DNA from: Variovorax sp. UMC13
GTDB taxonomy: Bacteria > Pseudomonadota > Gammaproteobacteria > Burkholderiales > Burkholderiaceae_C
Length of the DNA stretch: 64,000 nt
Assembly: GCF_014170375.1 (NCBI RefSeq)
Contig: NZ_LZZW01000013.1
Coordinates: 182,626 to 246,625, forward strand
Reading direction: 5' to 3'
A model generated the notes under the pieces. It did no database searches. It saw only the letters and a program-made list of their open reading frames with translations, and was not told the origin of the DNA. This document shows, piece after piece, positions 16,484 to 24,434 of the stretch; positions within the stretch are counted from its first letter, which is position 1; the number at the start of each line of letters is the position of its first letter. A program made the position numbers and the translations under genes.

Positions 16484-17511
16484 GGGCGGCCGAAGTTGAC
16501 CTGAACGATCTCGCGCAGGTCGAGGCCGCATGGCAGCGCCACATCGCGTCCACGCTCGGCCCGGGCGTGGCGGTGCAGCGGTTCCGCCGCTGCTCCGAAG
16601 GCTTCTCGTGGCTCACCCTGTCCTTCGACCTGGAGCCGGCGCCGCCCGAGGGCGCGCACTTCATCCTGCAGATCGGCCCGCCCACGGGGCTTTTCTCGCC
16701 CTACAGCGTGCGCCCGCAGGTGCTTGCACTCGGCTCGCTCGAAGGCAGCGACGTGCCCGTGCCGCGCAGCTTCTGGTACAGCGATGGGCCCGAGGTCTTC
16801 GGCGCCCCTTACTTCGTCACGCAGCGCCTGCCCGGCGATGTGCTCTTGCCGTGGTCGATCAAGCGCGCGCCGGCCGCCGAAGCGGGCGAGCTGATGCGCC
16901 AGTTCGTTCGCATCCTTGCGCGCATCCATGCCGCTCCGTGGCAGGAGCGACCCATCGCCGAGATCGGCGACGGCATCGACACGCACGACGCTGCCCTGAG
17001 GCAGATCGAGTACTGGAGCGAACACATCGGACGCTGGTCGCCGCGCAGCTTCCCGATGCTGAGCTGGGCCGAGCGATGGTTGCGCGAGCACGCACCCGTT
17101 GCGCCGCGCGTGAGCATCGTGCACGGCGACTACCGTATCGGGAATTTCCTGCAGGCAGAAGGCCTTGTCACCGGAATCCTCGACTGGGAAATGGCCCATC
17201 TGGGCGATCCGCACGAGGACCTGGGATGGGCTTGCCTGCCGATGTTCAACAGCGGGTCGCGCGAACTGGCGGCGCTGATACCACGCTCGCAGGTGTACGA
17301 ACTCTACGAAGCGGAGTGCGGCATCCGCGTGGACCCCGCGAGCGTGCGCTTCTACGAGGCCTTCGCGCTCTACAAGTCGGTGGCGATCAATCTGGGCGCG
17401 GTTCGCTGCTTCGAGGATGGCCGCTTCCACGACTTGCGCATGGCAGCGATGGGTACGCAGGTGGCACCCACGCTCCGGCAGCTCTACAAGACCATGGAGG
17501 CAGCGCTGTGA
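16480..17511 (+). CDS. APH-family phosphotransferase, likely acyl-CoA-directed kinase
   Basis: Kinase-fold protein, 343 residues from GTG 16480. The catalytic loop is HGDYRIGNF (Asp about 217, Asn about 222) and the metal-binding segment is ILDWEMAHLGDP (Asp about 235), both intact. The N-lobe lacks the usual basic VLR[RK]PP pattern, reading FILQIGPP instead. This is the subgroup related to the kinase domain of ACAD10 and to LvaA, which phosphorylates 4-hydroxyacyl-CoA so that the hydroxyl can be removed. It is start/stop-coupled on both sides, to LivM and to the DUF6285 gene. A role with hydroxyacyl-CoA in this pathway is inferred; antibiotic phosphorylation is unlikely in this context. Confidence 0.82.
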   Translation: MRAAEVDLNDLAQVEAAWQRHIASTLGPGVAVQRFRRCSEGFSWLTLSFDLEPAPPEGAHFILQIGPPTGLFSPYSVRPQVLALGSLEGSDVPVPRSFWYSDGPEVFGAPYFVTQRLPGDVLLPWSIKRAPAAEAGELMRQFVRILARIHAAPWQERPIAEIGDGIDTHDAALRQIEYWSEHIGRWSPRSFPMLSWAERWLREHAPVAPRVSIVHGDYRIGNFLQAEGLVTGILDWEMAHLGDPHEDLGWACLPMFNSGSRELAALIPRSQVYELYEAECGIRVDPASVRFYEAFALYKSVAINLGAVRCFEDGRFHDLRMAAMGTQVAPTLRQLYKTMEAAL

Positions 17512-17993
17512 ACAATTCCCCCGACCGCGTCTTCGAAGACATCTTGCGGCTGCTGCGCGACGACGTCATCCCTCAGCTCGAGGGCGATGCCTTGCGCTCG
17601 CAAGTCTTCGGCGCCATCTTCATGCTCAAGAACCTGCAGTTGCGGGTGGACTGGGGTGGCGCTCCGCTCATCGACGAGATCCTCGCACAGGACACGCTGT
17701 TCGACGCTTTGCGTGCGCTGGACCCGCCGGTCGACGTCGAGCTGCCGAAGGCGCCGCGCCTGGCGCCCAATACGCCGACGGGCGAGCGCCTGCTGGCCCT
17801 GCGCGACGAAGGCAACGTCCTGGTGTCGCGCTTCATCGCGGAGGGCGCGGGCCGACAGGCGGGCGATCCCGTTCGCGTTGCCATGGATGCACTGCTGAGC
17901 GCCTACATGCGCACCGAACTCGAGCTCGAGATTCGTCACACGCCCAAGCCGATGTTCGCCGAGATGTCGTCCGGCAAGGCACAGGGCGGCTAG
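17508..17993 (+). CDS. DUF6285-type protein, partner of the phosphotransferase
   Basis: A 161-residue, mainly helical, soluble protein from GTG 17508 that overlaps the phosphotransferase stop. The pattern NSPDRVFEDILRLLRDDVIPQLEGDALRSQVFGAIFMLKNLQLRVDW matches proteins routinely encoded next to ACAD10-like kinases. It has no signal peptide or known catalytic motif. By analogy with LvaA/LvaB, where a small protein is needed for kinase activity, it may be an accessory subunit. The DUF number is from memory of the family, so the name is less sure than the pairing. Confidence 0.65.
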   Translation: MNNSPDRVFEDILRLLRDDVIPQLEGDALRSQVFGAIFMLKNLQLRVDWGGAPLIDEILAQDTLFDALRALDPPVDVELPKAPRLAPNTPTGERLLALRDEGNVLVSRFIAEGAGRQAGDPVRVAMDALLSAYMRTELELEIRHTPKPMFAEMSSGKAQGG

Positions 17994-18132
17994 GCGCAGC
18001 GCACTCGGCCTCTCTCCAGGCGACGCTGCCGCGCAGCGGTGTCGCGAGGGCGACCCTTGCGCCCTCGATCGGACCGGGCGCCGTCGCCCCGAAGTCCGGG
18101 GCAATGCGCCCCTTGGCGCACGTCGATCCGTT

Positions 18133-18453
18133 TCAGACCTGCTCCTGCGGCAACCGAACGACGATGCCGTCCAGCGCCGCCTGCATCCTGATCTGGCAGC
18201 ACAGCCGGCTGTTCTCGCGCGGGTCCGGCACGCCCTCAAGCATGAAGACCTCCGTTTCCGACACCGGGGGCAACTGATCGATCCAGCGCGCATCGACATA
18301 GGCGTGGCAGGTAGCGCAGCTGCAGGACCCGCCGCAATCGCCCAGGATGCCCGGTACGCCGTTGTCCAGGGCGATCTGCATCAGCGTGCGTTCGGGGGGG
18401 GCGGCCACCTGATGCGTGGTGCCGTCGTGCTCGATGAATGTCACTTGGAGCAT
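18133..18453 (-). CDS. [2Fe-2S] ferredoxin of the dioxygenase system
   Basis: Small electron carrier, 106 residues, of the adrenodoxin/plant-like type. Cluster ligands are Cys40, Cys46, Cys49 (CGGSCSCATC) and a later Cys in CCQIRM (about 86). It is divergent from the Rieske oxygenase alpha gene with operator D between them, so both can be controlled together. It probably carries electrons from the FAD reductase encoded at 38032 to the terminal oxygenase. Linkage of the three components is inferred from shared operators and from the normal make-up of such systems. Confidence 0.88.
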   Translation of the reverse strand: MLQVTFIEHDGTTHQVAAPPERTLMQIALDNGVPGILGDCGGSCSCATCHAYVDARWIDQLPPVSETEVFMLEGVPDPRENSRLCCQIRMQAALDGIVVRLPQEQV

Positions 18454-18533
18454 GCGTTCTCTCTGATTCTCTTGGGTTGATCGGTTGCCCGCGCAGGCGG
18501 GTCGTGGTCGGCCAAATCACACGTCCGGTGTTG

Positions 18534-18563
18534 TTGACATAGTCCGTCCAGTCGGACTATTAT
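18534..18563 (+). promoter_or_regulatory. Promoter of the dioxygenase operon with embedded operator
   Basis: TTGACA at 18534-18539 and TATTAT at 18558-18563 are separated by 18 bases. This is an almost consensus sigma-70 promoter, and its spacer is filled by operator D. Transcription would start about 60 bases before the ATG at 18631. Confidence 0.75.
18540..18559. promoter_or_regulatory. TetR-type operator D (class 1)
   Basis: TAGTCCG-N6-CGGACTA with perfect 7-bp arms. It starts at the base after the -35 box, and its right arm overlaps the -10 box, so bound protein would exclude RNA polymerase. It lies between the divergent ferredoxin and dioxygenase genes. Confidence 0.82.
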
Positions 18564-18630
18564 CGAATCAACAACAGCGCACCGCAATCCCTTTGCGTCC
18601 TGCAGCAACACTCTTTGTGAAGGTGACGAC

Positions 18631-19920
18631 ATGAGTACCTGTGCCCCGGTGATCCCCATCGCCCGCGCCAACCCGGAACCCCGTGCATGGGGCGATCTGG
18701 TCCGAGAGAACGAGGTGCACGGCTCGCTCTATACCGACCCGGCGATCTTCGAGGAAGAGCTGCGGAAGATCTGGTTCCGCACCTGGGTCTACGTCGGCCA
18801 CGAGAGCGAGGTGCCGCAGCCCAACGACTATGTGATGAAGTCGATCGGACCCGAGCCGATCCTCATGACGCGCGACCGCGAAGGCCGGATCCATCTGCTG
18901 CACAACCGTTGCCCGCACCGCGGCAATCGTGTGTGCATGACTGAGAAGGGTTCGGCGCGTTCGTTCACCTGTCCGTACCACGGCTGGACCTTTACCAATG
19001 ACGGCGCGCTGCGCGGCTATCCCTTTCCTTCGGGCTACGAAGGGGTCGATCGCTCGGAACTGGGCCTGGGCAAAGTGGCCCGCGTCGCCTCCTACAAGGG
19101 CTTCGTGTTCGGCTCGATGGCGGCCGAAGGCCCCTCGCTGGAAGAGCACCTGGGTGCCGCAATGGCGGCCATCGACGCGCTGTGCCTGACCTCGCCGGAA
19201 GGCGAGATCGAGGTGACGGCCGGCTTCCTCAAGCACAAGGTCAAGTCCAACTGGAAGTTCCTGGTCGAGAACGAGACGGACGGCTACCACCCGTCCTTCG
19301 TGCATGCCTCGATCTTCGAGGTCGCGAAGAGCGGAATCGGTTCGCTCTACAGCAGCGACTCGACTGCGGTCTCGCGCTACTTCGGCCAGGGGCATTCCGA
19401 GAACGACCTGCGGCCCGAGTTCCGCAAGCGGGACATCCCGATGAGCTGGTTCAACACCACCGCCGACCGCCTGCCCGAATACACGCGCAGCATGGAGGCC
19501 GCCTACGGCGTGGAGCAGGCCCGCAAGATCATGATCGACGGCACGCCGCACATCATGATCTATCCGAATCTCTTCATCGCGGAGATCCAGCTCTTCGTGA
19601 TCCAGCCGCTGGCGTTCAACGAGTCCGTGCAGCACGTCACTGCGCTGCAGTTCAAGGGTGCGCCCGATCTGAACCGCCGCATGCGCCAGCAGACGATGGG
19701 GTCGGTCGGCCCGGCCGGCTTCCTGCTGGCGGACGACGCCGAGATGTACGAGCGCACCCAGCTCGGCGTCCAGGCGAAGAGCCCCGAGTGGCTGTACCTG
19801 GGGCGCGGCAAGCACCGCGAGCGCACTGACGAGAACGGCTACCTGATCGGCGATGCGACCGACGAGACACCGACGCGCGGCATCTGGCGGCACTACCGAT
19901 CGCTGATGGAGGCGGCGTGA
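18631..19920 (+). CDS. Rieske non-heme iron dioxygenase, large (alpha) subunit
   Basis: Terminal oxygenase subunit, 429 residues. Rieske [2Fe-2S] ligands are CPHRGNRVC (Cys94, His96) and CPYHGW (Cys114, His117). The mononuclear iron site is NETDGYHPSFVH with His220 and His225, and the third ligand is probably an Asp in LADDAEMYER. The alpha/beta architecture and separate ferredoxin indicate an aromatic-ring-hydroxylating-type dioxygenase. The substrate is unknown and, given the neighbours, could be a non-aromatic cyclic acid or its CoA ester. The start at ATG 18631 is preceded by GAAGG. The beta-subunit gene overlaps its stop. Confidence 0.92.
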   Translation: MSTCAPVIPIARANPEPRAWGDLVRENEVHGSLYTDPAIFEEELRKIWFRTWVYVGHESEVPQPNDYVMKSIGPEPILMTRDREGRIHLLHNRCPHRGNRVCMTEKGSARSFTCPYHGWTFTNDGALRGYPFPSGYEGVDRSELGLGKVARVASYKGFVFGSMAAEGPSLEEHLGAAMAAIDALCLTSPEGEIEVTAGFLKHKVKSNWKFLVENETDGYHPSFVHASIFEVAKSGIGSLYSSDSTAVSRYFGQGHSENDLRPEFRKRDIPMSWFNTTADRLPEYTRSMEAAYGVEQARKIMIDGTPHIMIYPNLFIAEIQLFVIQPLAFNESVQHVTALQFKGAPDLNRRMRQQTMGSVGPAGFLLADDAEMYERTQLGVQAKSPEWLYLGRGKHRERTDENGYLIGDATDETPTRGIWRHYRSLMEAA

Positions 19921-20411
19921 ACATGACTGTCGAAGACCTGCTGCTGCACCACGAGGTGTCGCAGTTCCTCTACCGCGAAGCGCGGCTGCAGGACAACCAC
20001 GAGTACGACGCCTGGGAGGCGCTGTGGACCGACGACGGCGTCTACTGGATTCCCGCCAACGGCGAGGCCGGCGACCCGGAACAGGAGATGTCGATCGTCT
20101 ACGACAACCGCTCGCGCATCGCGCTGCGCGTGCGCCAGTTCCACACCGGCAAGCGCTACAGCCAGTCGCCCCGCTCGCCGCTGCGGCGCGTGATCTCCAA
20201 CGTGGAGATCCTCGAAGACGACGGTGGCCAGCTGGTGGTCACGGCCAACGTGATCCTGTTCGAGGCGCATGCGCGCGGCGACACGCTCTGGGGCTCGCGC
20301 AACGAGTACCGACTGCGCCGCGCCGAGGACGGCAGCTTGCGCATGGCCGGCAAGAAGGTGGTTCTCACCAACAACGAAAAGGCCCTGTACTCGATGGCCT
20401 TCCTGATCTAG
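19917..20411 (+). CDS. Rieske dioxygenase small (beta) subunit
   Basis: Structural subunit of the alpha3-beta3 oxygenase, 164 residues, NTF2-like fold. Typical segments are VSQFLYREARLQDNHEYDAWEALWTDDGVYWIP and YSQSPRSPLRRVISNVEI. The GTG at 19917 overlaps the alpha stop (GTGA); an ATG two codons later is equally possible. No catalytic residues are expected in this subunit. Confidence 0.9.
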   Translation: MNMTVEDLLLHHEVSQFLYREARLQDNHEYDAWEALWTDDGVYWIPANGEAGDPEQEMSIVYDNRSRIALRVRQFHTGKRYSQSPRSPLRRVISNVEILEDDGGQLVVTANVILFEAHARGDTLWGSRNEYRLRRAEDGSLRMAGKKVVLTNNEKALYSMAFLI

Positions 20412-20453
20412 ATCCAAGCCGCATACCCCACGCCGCGAGGCAGGAGAAGAACG

Positions 20454-21293
20454 ATGACTGGAGACAAGCCGGGCGACAGCCCCTCGATCGAGGTGCTGGT
20501 CGCCGAAGGACCCGCGCGCCTGGAACTGCATGCCGATGGCGTGGCTCATGTGCGGCTCAACCGCCCCGAGGCCTCGAACGGCCTCGACATGGCGCTGCTC
20601 AAGGCGCTGCACGAAGTGCTGATGCAGGTGCATGGCGATGGCCGCGTGCGGGCCGTGCTGCTCACGGGTGAGGGCAAGAATTTCTGCGCCGGCGGCGACG
20701 TCCACACCTTCCTGTCGAAGGGCGAGGCGCTGCCCGACTACATTCGCATGGCGACGTCCTACCTGCAGTTGGTGGTGTCGTTGCTGATGCGGCTCAACGC
20801 ACCGGTCGTCTGTGCCGTGCAGGGCTTTGCGGCCGGCGGGGGCGGCATGGGGCTCGTCTGTTCTTCCGACGTGGTCGTGGCGGGCGAGTCGAGTCGATTC
20901 CTGGCGGGTGCGACGCGCGTGGCGATGGTGCCCGATGCGGGTGTCTCGGTGACGCTCACGCACCTGGTGGGCTTCCGCAAGGCGATGGACATCCTGCTGT
21001 TCAACCCGGTGATCGATGCCGCCGAGGCGCAGCGCATCGGGCTGGTCTCTCGCGTGGTGACCGACGCCGCGCTGGCCGACGAAGCGCTGTCGCTCGCGCG
21101 CCAGCTCGCGAACGGCGCACCGGCCGCGCTCGCGGCGACCAAGCGCCTGCTTTGGAACGGCCTCGGCCTGGGCGCCGAGGCCGCGATGCCCGAGGAGAAC
21201 CGCACGCAGGCGCAACTGGCCGGCATGAAGGACGCGCTCGAAGGCCTGGCCGCGGTGATCGAGAAGCGCGCGCCGCGCTTCACTGGGCAATGA
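20454..21293 (+). CDS. Crotonase-fold protein (enoyl-CoA hydratase/isomerase family), atypical active site
   Basis: Acyl-CoA-binding crotonase fold, 279 residues. The oxyanion-hole segments FCAGGDVHTF and FAAGGGGMGLV are present. The two glutamates of true enoyl-CoA hydratases (in GGGCELA and GQPE) are missing: the first motif reads GGGGMGL and the second FLAGA. A VPDAG motif follows, as in isomerase-like members. It is therefore more likely an isomerase, hydrolase or C-C-cleaving crotonase than a hydratase. It is preceded by AGGAG and coupled by ATGA overlap to the SDR gene. Confidence 0.85.
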   Translation: MTGDKPGDSPSIEVLVAEGPARLELHADGVAHVRLNRPEASNGLDMALLKALHEVLMQVHGDGRVRAVLLTGEGKNFCAGGDVHTFLSKGEALPDYIRMATSYLQLVVSLLMRLNAPVVCAVQGFAAGGGGMGLVCSSDVVVAGESSRFLAGATRVAMVPDAGVSVTLTHLVGFRKAMDILLFNPVIDAAEAQRIGLVSRVVTDAALADEALSLARQLANGAPAALAATKRLLWNGLGLGAEAAMPEENRTQAQLAGMKDALEGLAAVIEKRAPRFTGQ

Positions 21294-22018
21294 ACGCGAT
21301 GCACAGCGTGTTCCTCACCGGCGGCGCCAAGGGCATCGGCGCCGCGATCGCGCGCCGACTGGCGGCCGACGGCGCACGCGTCACGATTGCGGACCTGGAC
21401 ATCGCGAGCGCGAAGGCCCTGGCCGCAGAGATCGGTGCCATCGCGGTGGAGCTCGATGTGGCCGACCTCGAGCGCGTGCAGCGCATGGTGCTGGACACCG
21501 GGCCGCACCAGATCCTGGTGAACAACGCGGGCATCGACCAGCACGCCTACTTCACGAAGACCGAGATCGCCGACTGGCGCCGCCTGCTGGCCGTCAACCT
21601 CGAGTCGGTGTTCGCCAGCACGCATGCGGCCTTGCCCGCGATGCAGGCCGCGGGCTTCGGCCGGATCATCAATATCGCATCCGAGGCCGGTCGCATGGGT
21701 TCGCGCGGTGCGGCCGTGTATGCCGCAGCCAAGGGCGGCGTGATCGCCTTCACGCGTTCCATTGCGCGCGAGAACGGCCGCAAGGGCATCACCGCCAATG
21801 TGATTGCGCCAGGCCCGATCGACACGCCGCTGCTGCGCCAGGCTGTGGCCGCCGGGGGCGAGAAATTGCTGACGGCGATGACGAGTGCGACGCTGGCCAA
21901 CCGCCTGGGCACGCCGGAGGAGGTGGCCGCCGCGGTCGCCTTCCTCGCGTCCGATGGTGCGGCCTTCATCACCGGCGAGACGCTGGGCGTTTCCGGCGGC
22001 ATGGGGTGCGGCCAATGA
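21290..22018 (+). CDS. Short-chain dehydrogenase/reductase
   Basis: NAD(P)-dependent oxidoreductase, 242 residues from ATG 21290. The cofactor loop is TGGAKGIG, the structural motif is NNAG, the catalytic Ser is in NIASEAG, and Tyr/Lys are in YAAAKGG. The C-terminus ends with the ITGETLGVSGGM pattern usual for FabG-like SDRs. In this operon it probably oxidises a diol or hydroxyacyl intermediate formed by the dioxygenase or hydratase. It overlaps both neighbours by 4 bases. Confidence 0.9.
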   Translation: MNAMHSVFLTGGAKGIGAAIARRLAADGARVTIADLDIASAKALAAEIGAIAVELDVADLERVQRMVLDTGPHQILVNNAGIDQHAYFTKTEIADWRRLLAVNLESVFASTHAALPAMQAAGFGRIINIASEAGRMGSRGAAVYAAAKGGVIAFTRSIARENGRKGITANVIAPGPIDTPLLRQAVAAGGEKLLTAMTSATLANRLGTPEEVAAAVAFLASDGAAFITGETLGVSGGMGCGQ

Positions 22019-22953
22019 GCGCGCACGAGTCGATCGCGACCGACGAGCAGCTCGACGGCGTCATCCGCCGCGTGCTGTCGGTCTACCGAAGCTGGGGCCG
22101 GCACACCACCGTGGCGCAGATGCGCGCCGATTGGGATGCACTCTTCGGCGTGCAGACCGTGGCTGCCACGGTGCAGACCGTGGCCATCGGCGATCTCGCG
22201 GCCGAGTGGATCACTGCGCCGGGCGCCGATCCGCAGCGCGTGGTGCTCTACTTTCACGGGGGTGGCTTTCAGGTCGGATCGGTGCAATCGCACCGCGAAC
22301 TGATGGCCGGAATCTCCAACGCGGCCGCCTGCCGGGTGCTGGGCCTGGACTACCGGCTCGCTCCGGAGCACCGCCATCCGGCGGCGCTCGACGATGCCTG
22401 CGCTGCCTACGACTGGCTGATCGCGCAAGGCACAAGGCCCGTCGACATCTTCTTCGCGGGCGATTCGGCCGGCGGCACCCTGGCGCTGACCGCGCTGATC
22501 CGGCTGCGCGACGCGGGCCGCGCGCTGCCTGCGGGTGCGGTCCTGATGTCCGCCTGGACCGACATGACGGCATCGGGCGAGAGCTACACCACGCGAGCGC
22601 AGAGCGACCCGATCCATCAGCGCCCAATGATCCTCGCGATGGCGCGCAATGCGCTCGGCGCCGAGGGCGATCCGCGCCATCCGTGGGTCTCGCCGCTGTT
22701 CGCCGACCTGCACGGCCTGCCGCCGCTGCTGGTCCAGGTCGGCGACCGCGAGACGGTGCTCAGCGATTCGGTCGATTTCGCCGCGAAGGCAAAGGCGGCC
22801 GGCGTCGACGTGCGCCTGGAGGTGTGGGACCGAATGATCCACGTCTTCCAGCAGTTCCCGGACGACCTGCCCGAAGCACGCGCGGCGCGGCAGGCCATCG
22901 GTGCCTTCGTGCGCCATCTCTTCTCGACCCCTTCCTCTACAAGAAAGTCCTGA
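22015..22953 (+). CDS. Alpha/beta hydrolase, hormone-sensitive-lipase family
   Basis: Esterase-type hydrolase of 312 residues from ATG 22015, coupled to the SDR. The oxyanion motif is FHGGGFQVGS, the nucleophile Ser is in GDSAGG, the acid is probably the Asp in VGDRETVLSDS, and the His lies in RMIHVFQQF. It is cytoplasmic, as no signal peptide is present. It may cleave an ester or lactone intermediate, or release acid from an ester substrate that enters the pathway. Confidence 0.88.
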   Translation: MSAHESIATDEQLDGVIRRVLSVYRSWGRHTTVAQMRADWDALFGVQTVAATVQTVAIGDLAAEWITAPGADPQRVVLYFHGGGFQVGSVQSHRELMAGISNAAACRVLGLDYRLAPEHRHPAALDDACAAYDWLIAQGTRPVDIFFAGDSAGGTLALTALIRLRDAGRALPAGAVLMSAWTDMTASGESYTTRAQSDPIHQRPMILAMARNALGAEGDPRHPWVSPLFADLHGLPPLLVQVGDRETVLSDSVDFAAKAKAAGVDVRLEVWDRMIHVFQQFPDDLPEARAARQAIGAFVRHLFSTPSSTRKS

Positions 22954-22955
22954 CC

Positions 22956-24431
22956 ATGTTCGGAATCGTCGGATACGGCGGCTACGTGCCCCGCCTGCGG
23001 CTGCTGCGCCGCGCGGCAGCCGAGGCCAACGCCTGGTACGCCCCCCAGTTCGTCCACTCGGCCAAGGGCACGCGTGCCTTCGCCAACTGGGATGAAGACA
23101 GCATCACGATGGCCGTGGCCGCGGCGCGCGACTGCCTCGGCGCCGCCGACGACCGCTCGCGGATCGCCGGCGTGCTGCTGGCGTCCGGCACCTTGCCCTT
23201 CGCCGAGCGGCTCAACGCCGGAGTGGTGTGCGAGGCGCTGACCCTGCGCGAGGACGTGCAGGCCGCCGACGTGACCGGCTCGCAGCGCGCGGCGCTGTCG
23301 GCGGTGGCGCAGGCCATGGCGCAGGTGCGCAGCGGCGGCGGCGACGTGCTGGTGCTGGCCGCGGACAACCGCAAGACTCGCGCCGCCAGTTCGCAGGAGC
23401 TGGACTTCGGCGACGGCGCAGCCGCGCTGCAACTGGGCAGCGCCAAGGTGCTGGCCGAGTACCTGGGTGCCGGCACGGTCACGGTCGACTTCGTCGATCA
23501 CTTCCGCGCCGCGGGCGAAGACATCGACTACGCCTGGGAAGAGCGCTGGGTGCGCGACGAGGGCATCTCCAAGCTGGTGCCGCGCGCGGTCAAGGCCGCG
23601 CTGGCCGAGGCGAGGATCGATGCCGCGCAGATCGACCACTTCATTTTCCCAACCACCTTCCAGAAGATGGACCAGCAGCTCGCCAAGGCCTGCGGCGTGC
23701 GCGCCGAGGCGGTGGCCGATTCGCTGGCCTCGCGTGTGGGCGACACCGGCCTGTCGCACGGGTTGCTGCTGCTGGCCCATGTGCTCGAACGCGCCGAGCC
23801 CGGCCAGCACATCCTGCTGGCCCAGTTCGGCAGCGGCGCTCAGGCGATGGCGTTCCGCGTCACGGAGGAAATCCGTAATTTCCGCCCGGCCAAGGGCGTC
23901 GGCGAGTGGATCCGCCGCGGGGTGGAGGAGACGGCCTACACGCGCTTCCTGTCCTTCAAAGGCCAGCTCGACCTCGAGCGCGGCATGCGCGGCGAGCAGG
24001 ACCGCAAGACCGCGCTGTCCACCGCCTACCGCCATCGTGCGGCGATCCTCGGGCTCGTGGCCGGGCGCTGCGAGGTCACGGGCAGCGTGCACTTTCCGCC
24101 ATCGCGTATCTCGTACGACCAGGGCAGGCCGCTGCAGGACACGCAGAAGCCGCACCAGCTGGCTGAGCGCCGCGGCACGGTGCTGAGCTGGTCGGCGGAG
24201 TTCCTCTCGTTCCACCGCGCGCCGCCACACCGCTACGGGCAGGTCGACTTCGACGGCGGTGGCCGCGTGCTGATGGAGTTCACCGACACCGCCGACGGCG
24301 AGATCGATGCGGGCAGCACGGTCGAAATGACGTTCCGCATCAAGGACATCGACGACCGCCGCGGCTACACCCGCTATTTCTGGAAAGCCACGCCGGTGCG
24401 CGCAGCCGCCTCGGAAAAAGGATCGGAGTAA
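22956..24431 (+). CDS. HMG-CoA-synthase-like protein fused to a C-terminal DUF35 OB domain
   Basis: A 491-residue two-part protein from ATG 22956. Residues 1-350 have the thiolase/HMGCS fold, with the conserved FGDGAAALQLG loop near 151-161. Residues about 365-480 resemble DUF35, with a decayed zinc ribbon (a single Cys at 372, then HFPPSRISYD where further Cys are expected) followed by an OB domain. The usual HMGCS nucleophile Cys position reads DVTGSQ (Ser about 109), and the region of the catalytic His reads HFIFPTTFQ. Condensing activity is therefore doubtful. The next gene is an SCP2-type thiolase, recalling the thiolase/HMGCS/DUF35 complexes of archaea. A scaffold or C-C lyase role is inferred. 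Confidence 0.75.
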   Translation: MFGIVGYGGYVPRLRLLRRAAAEANAWYAPQFVHSAKGTRAFANWDEDSITMAVAAARDCLGAADDRSRIAGVLLASGTLPFAERLNAGVVCEALTLREDVQAADVTGSQRAALSAVAQAMAQVRSGGGDVLVLAADNRKTRAASSQELDFGDGAAALQLGSAKVLAEYLGAGTVTVDFVDHFRAAGEDIDYAWEERWVRDEGISKLVPRAVKAALAEARIDAAQIDHFIFPTTFQKMDQQLAKACGVRAEAVADSLASRVGDTGLSHGLLLLAHVLERAEPGQHILLAQFGSGAQAMAFRVTEEIRNFRPAKGVGEWIRRGVEETAYTRFLSFKGQLDLERGMRGEQDRKTALSTAYRHRAAILGLVAGRCEVTGSVHFPPSRISYDQGRPLQDTQKPHQLAERRGTVLSWSAEFLSFHRAPPHRYGQVDFDGGGRVLMEFTDTADGEIDAGSTVEMTFRIKDIDDRRGYTRYFWKATPVRAAASEKGSE

Positions 24432-24434
24432 ATC

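Noticed and set aside
16480..17511. Aminoglycoside resistance phosphotransferase
   Set aside because: The APH fold is shared, but the subgroup, DUF6285 partner and transporter operon point to acyl-CoA metabolism.
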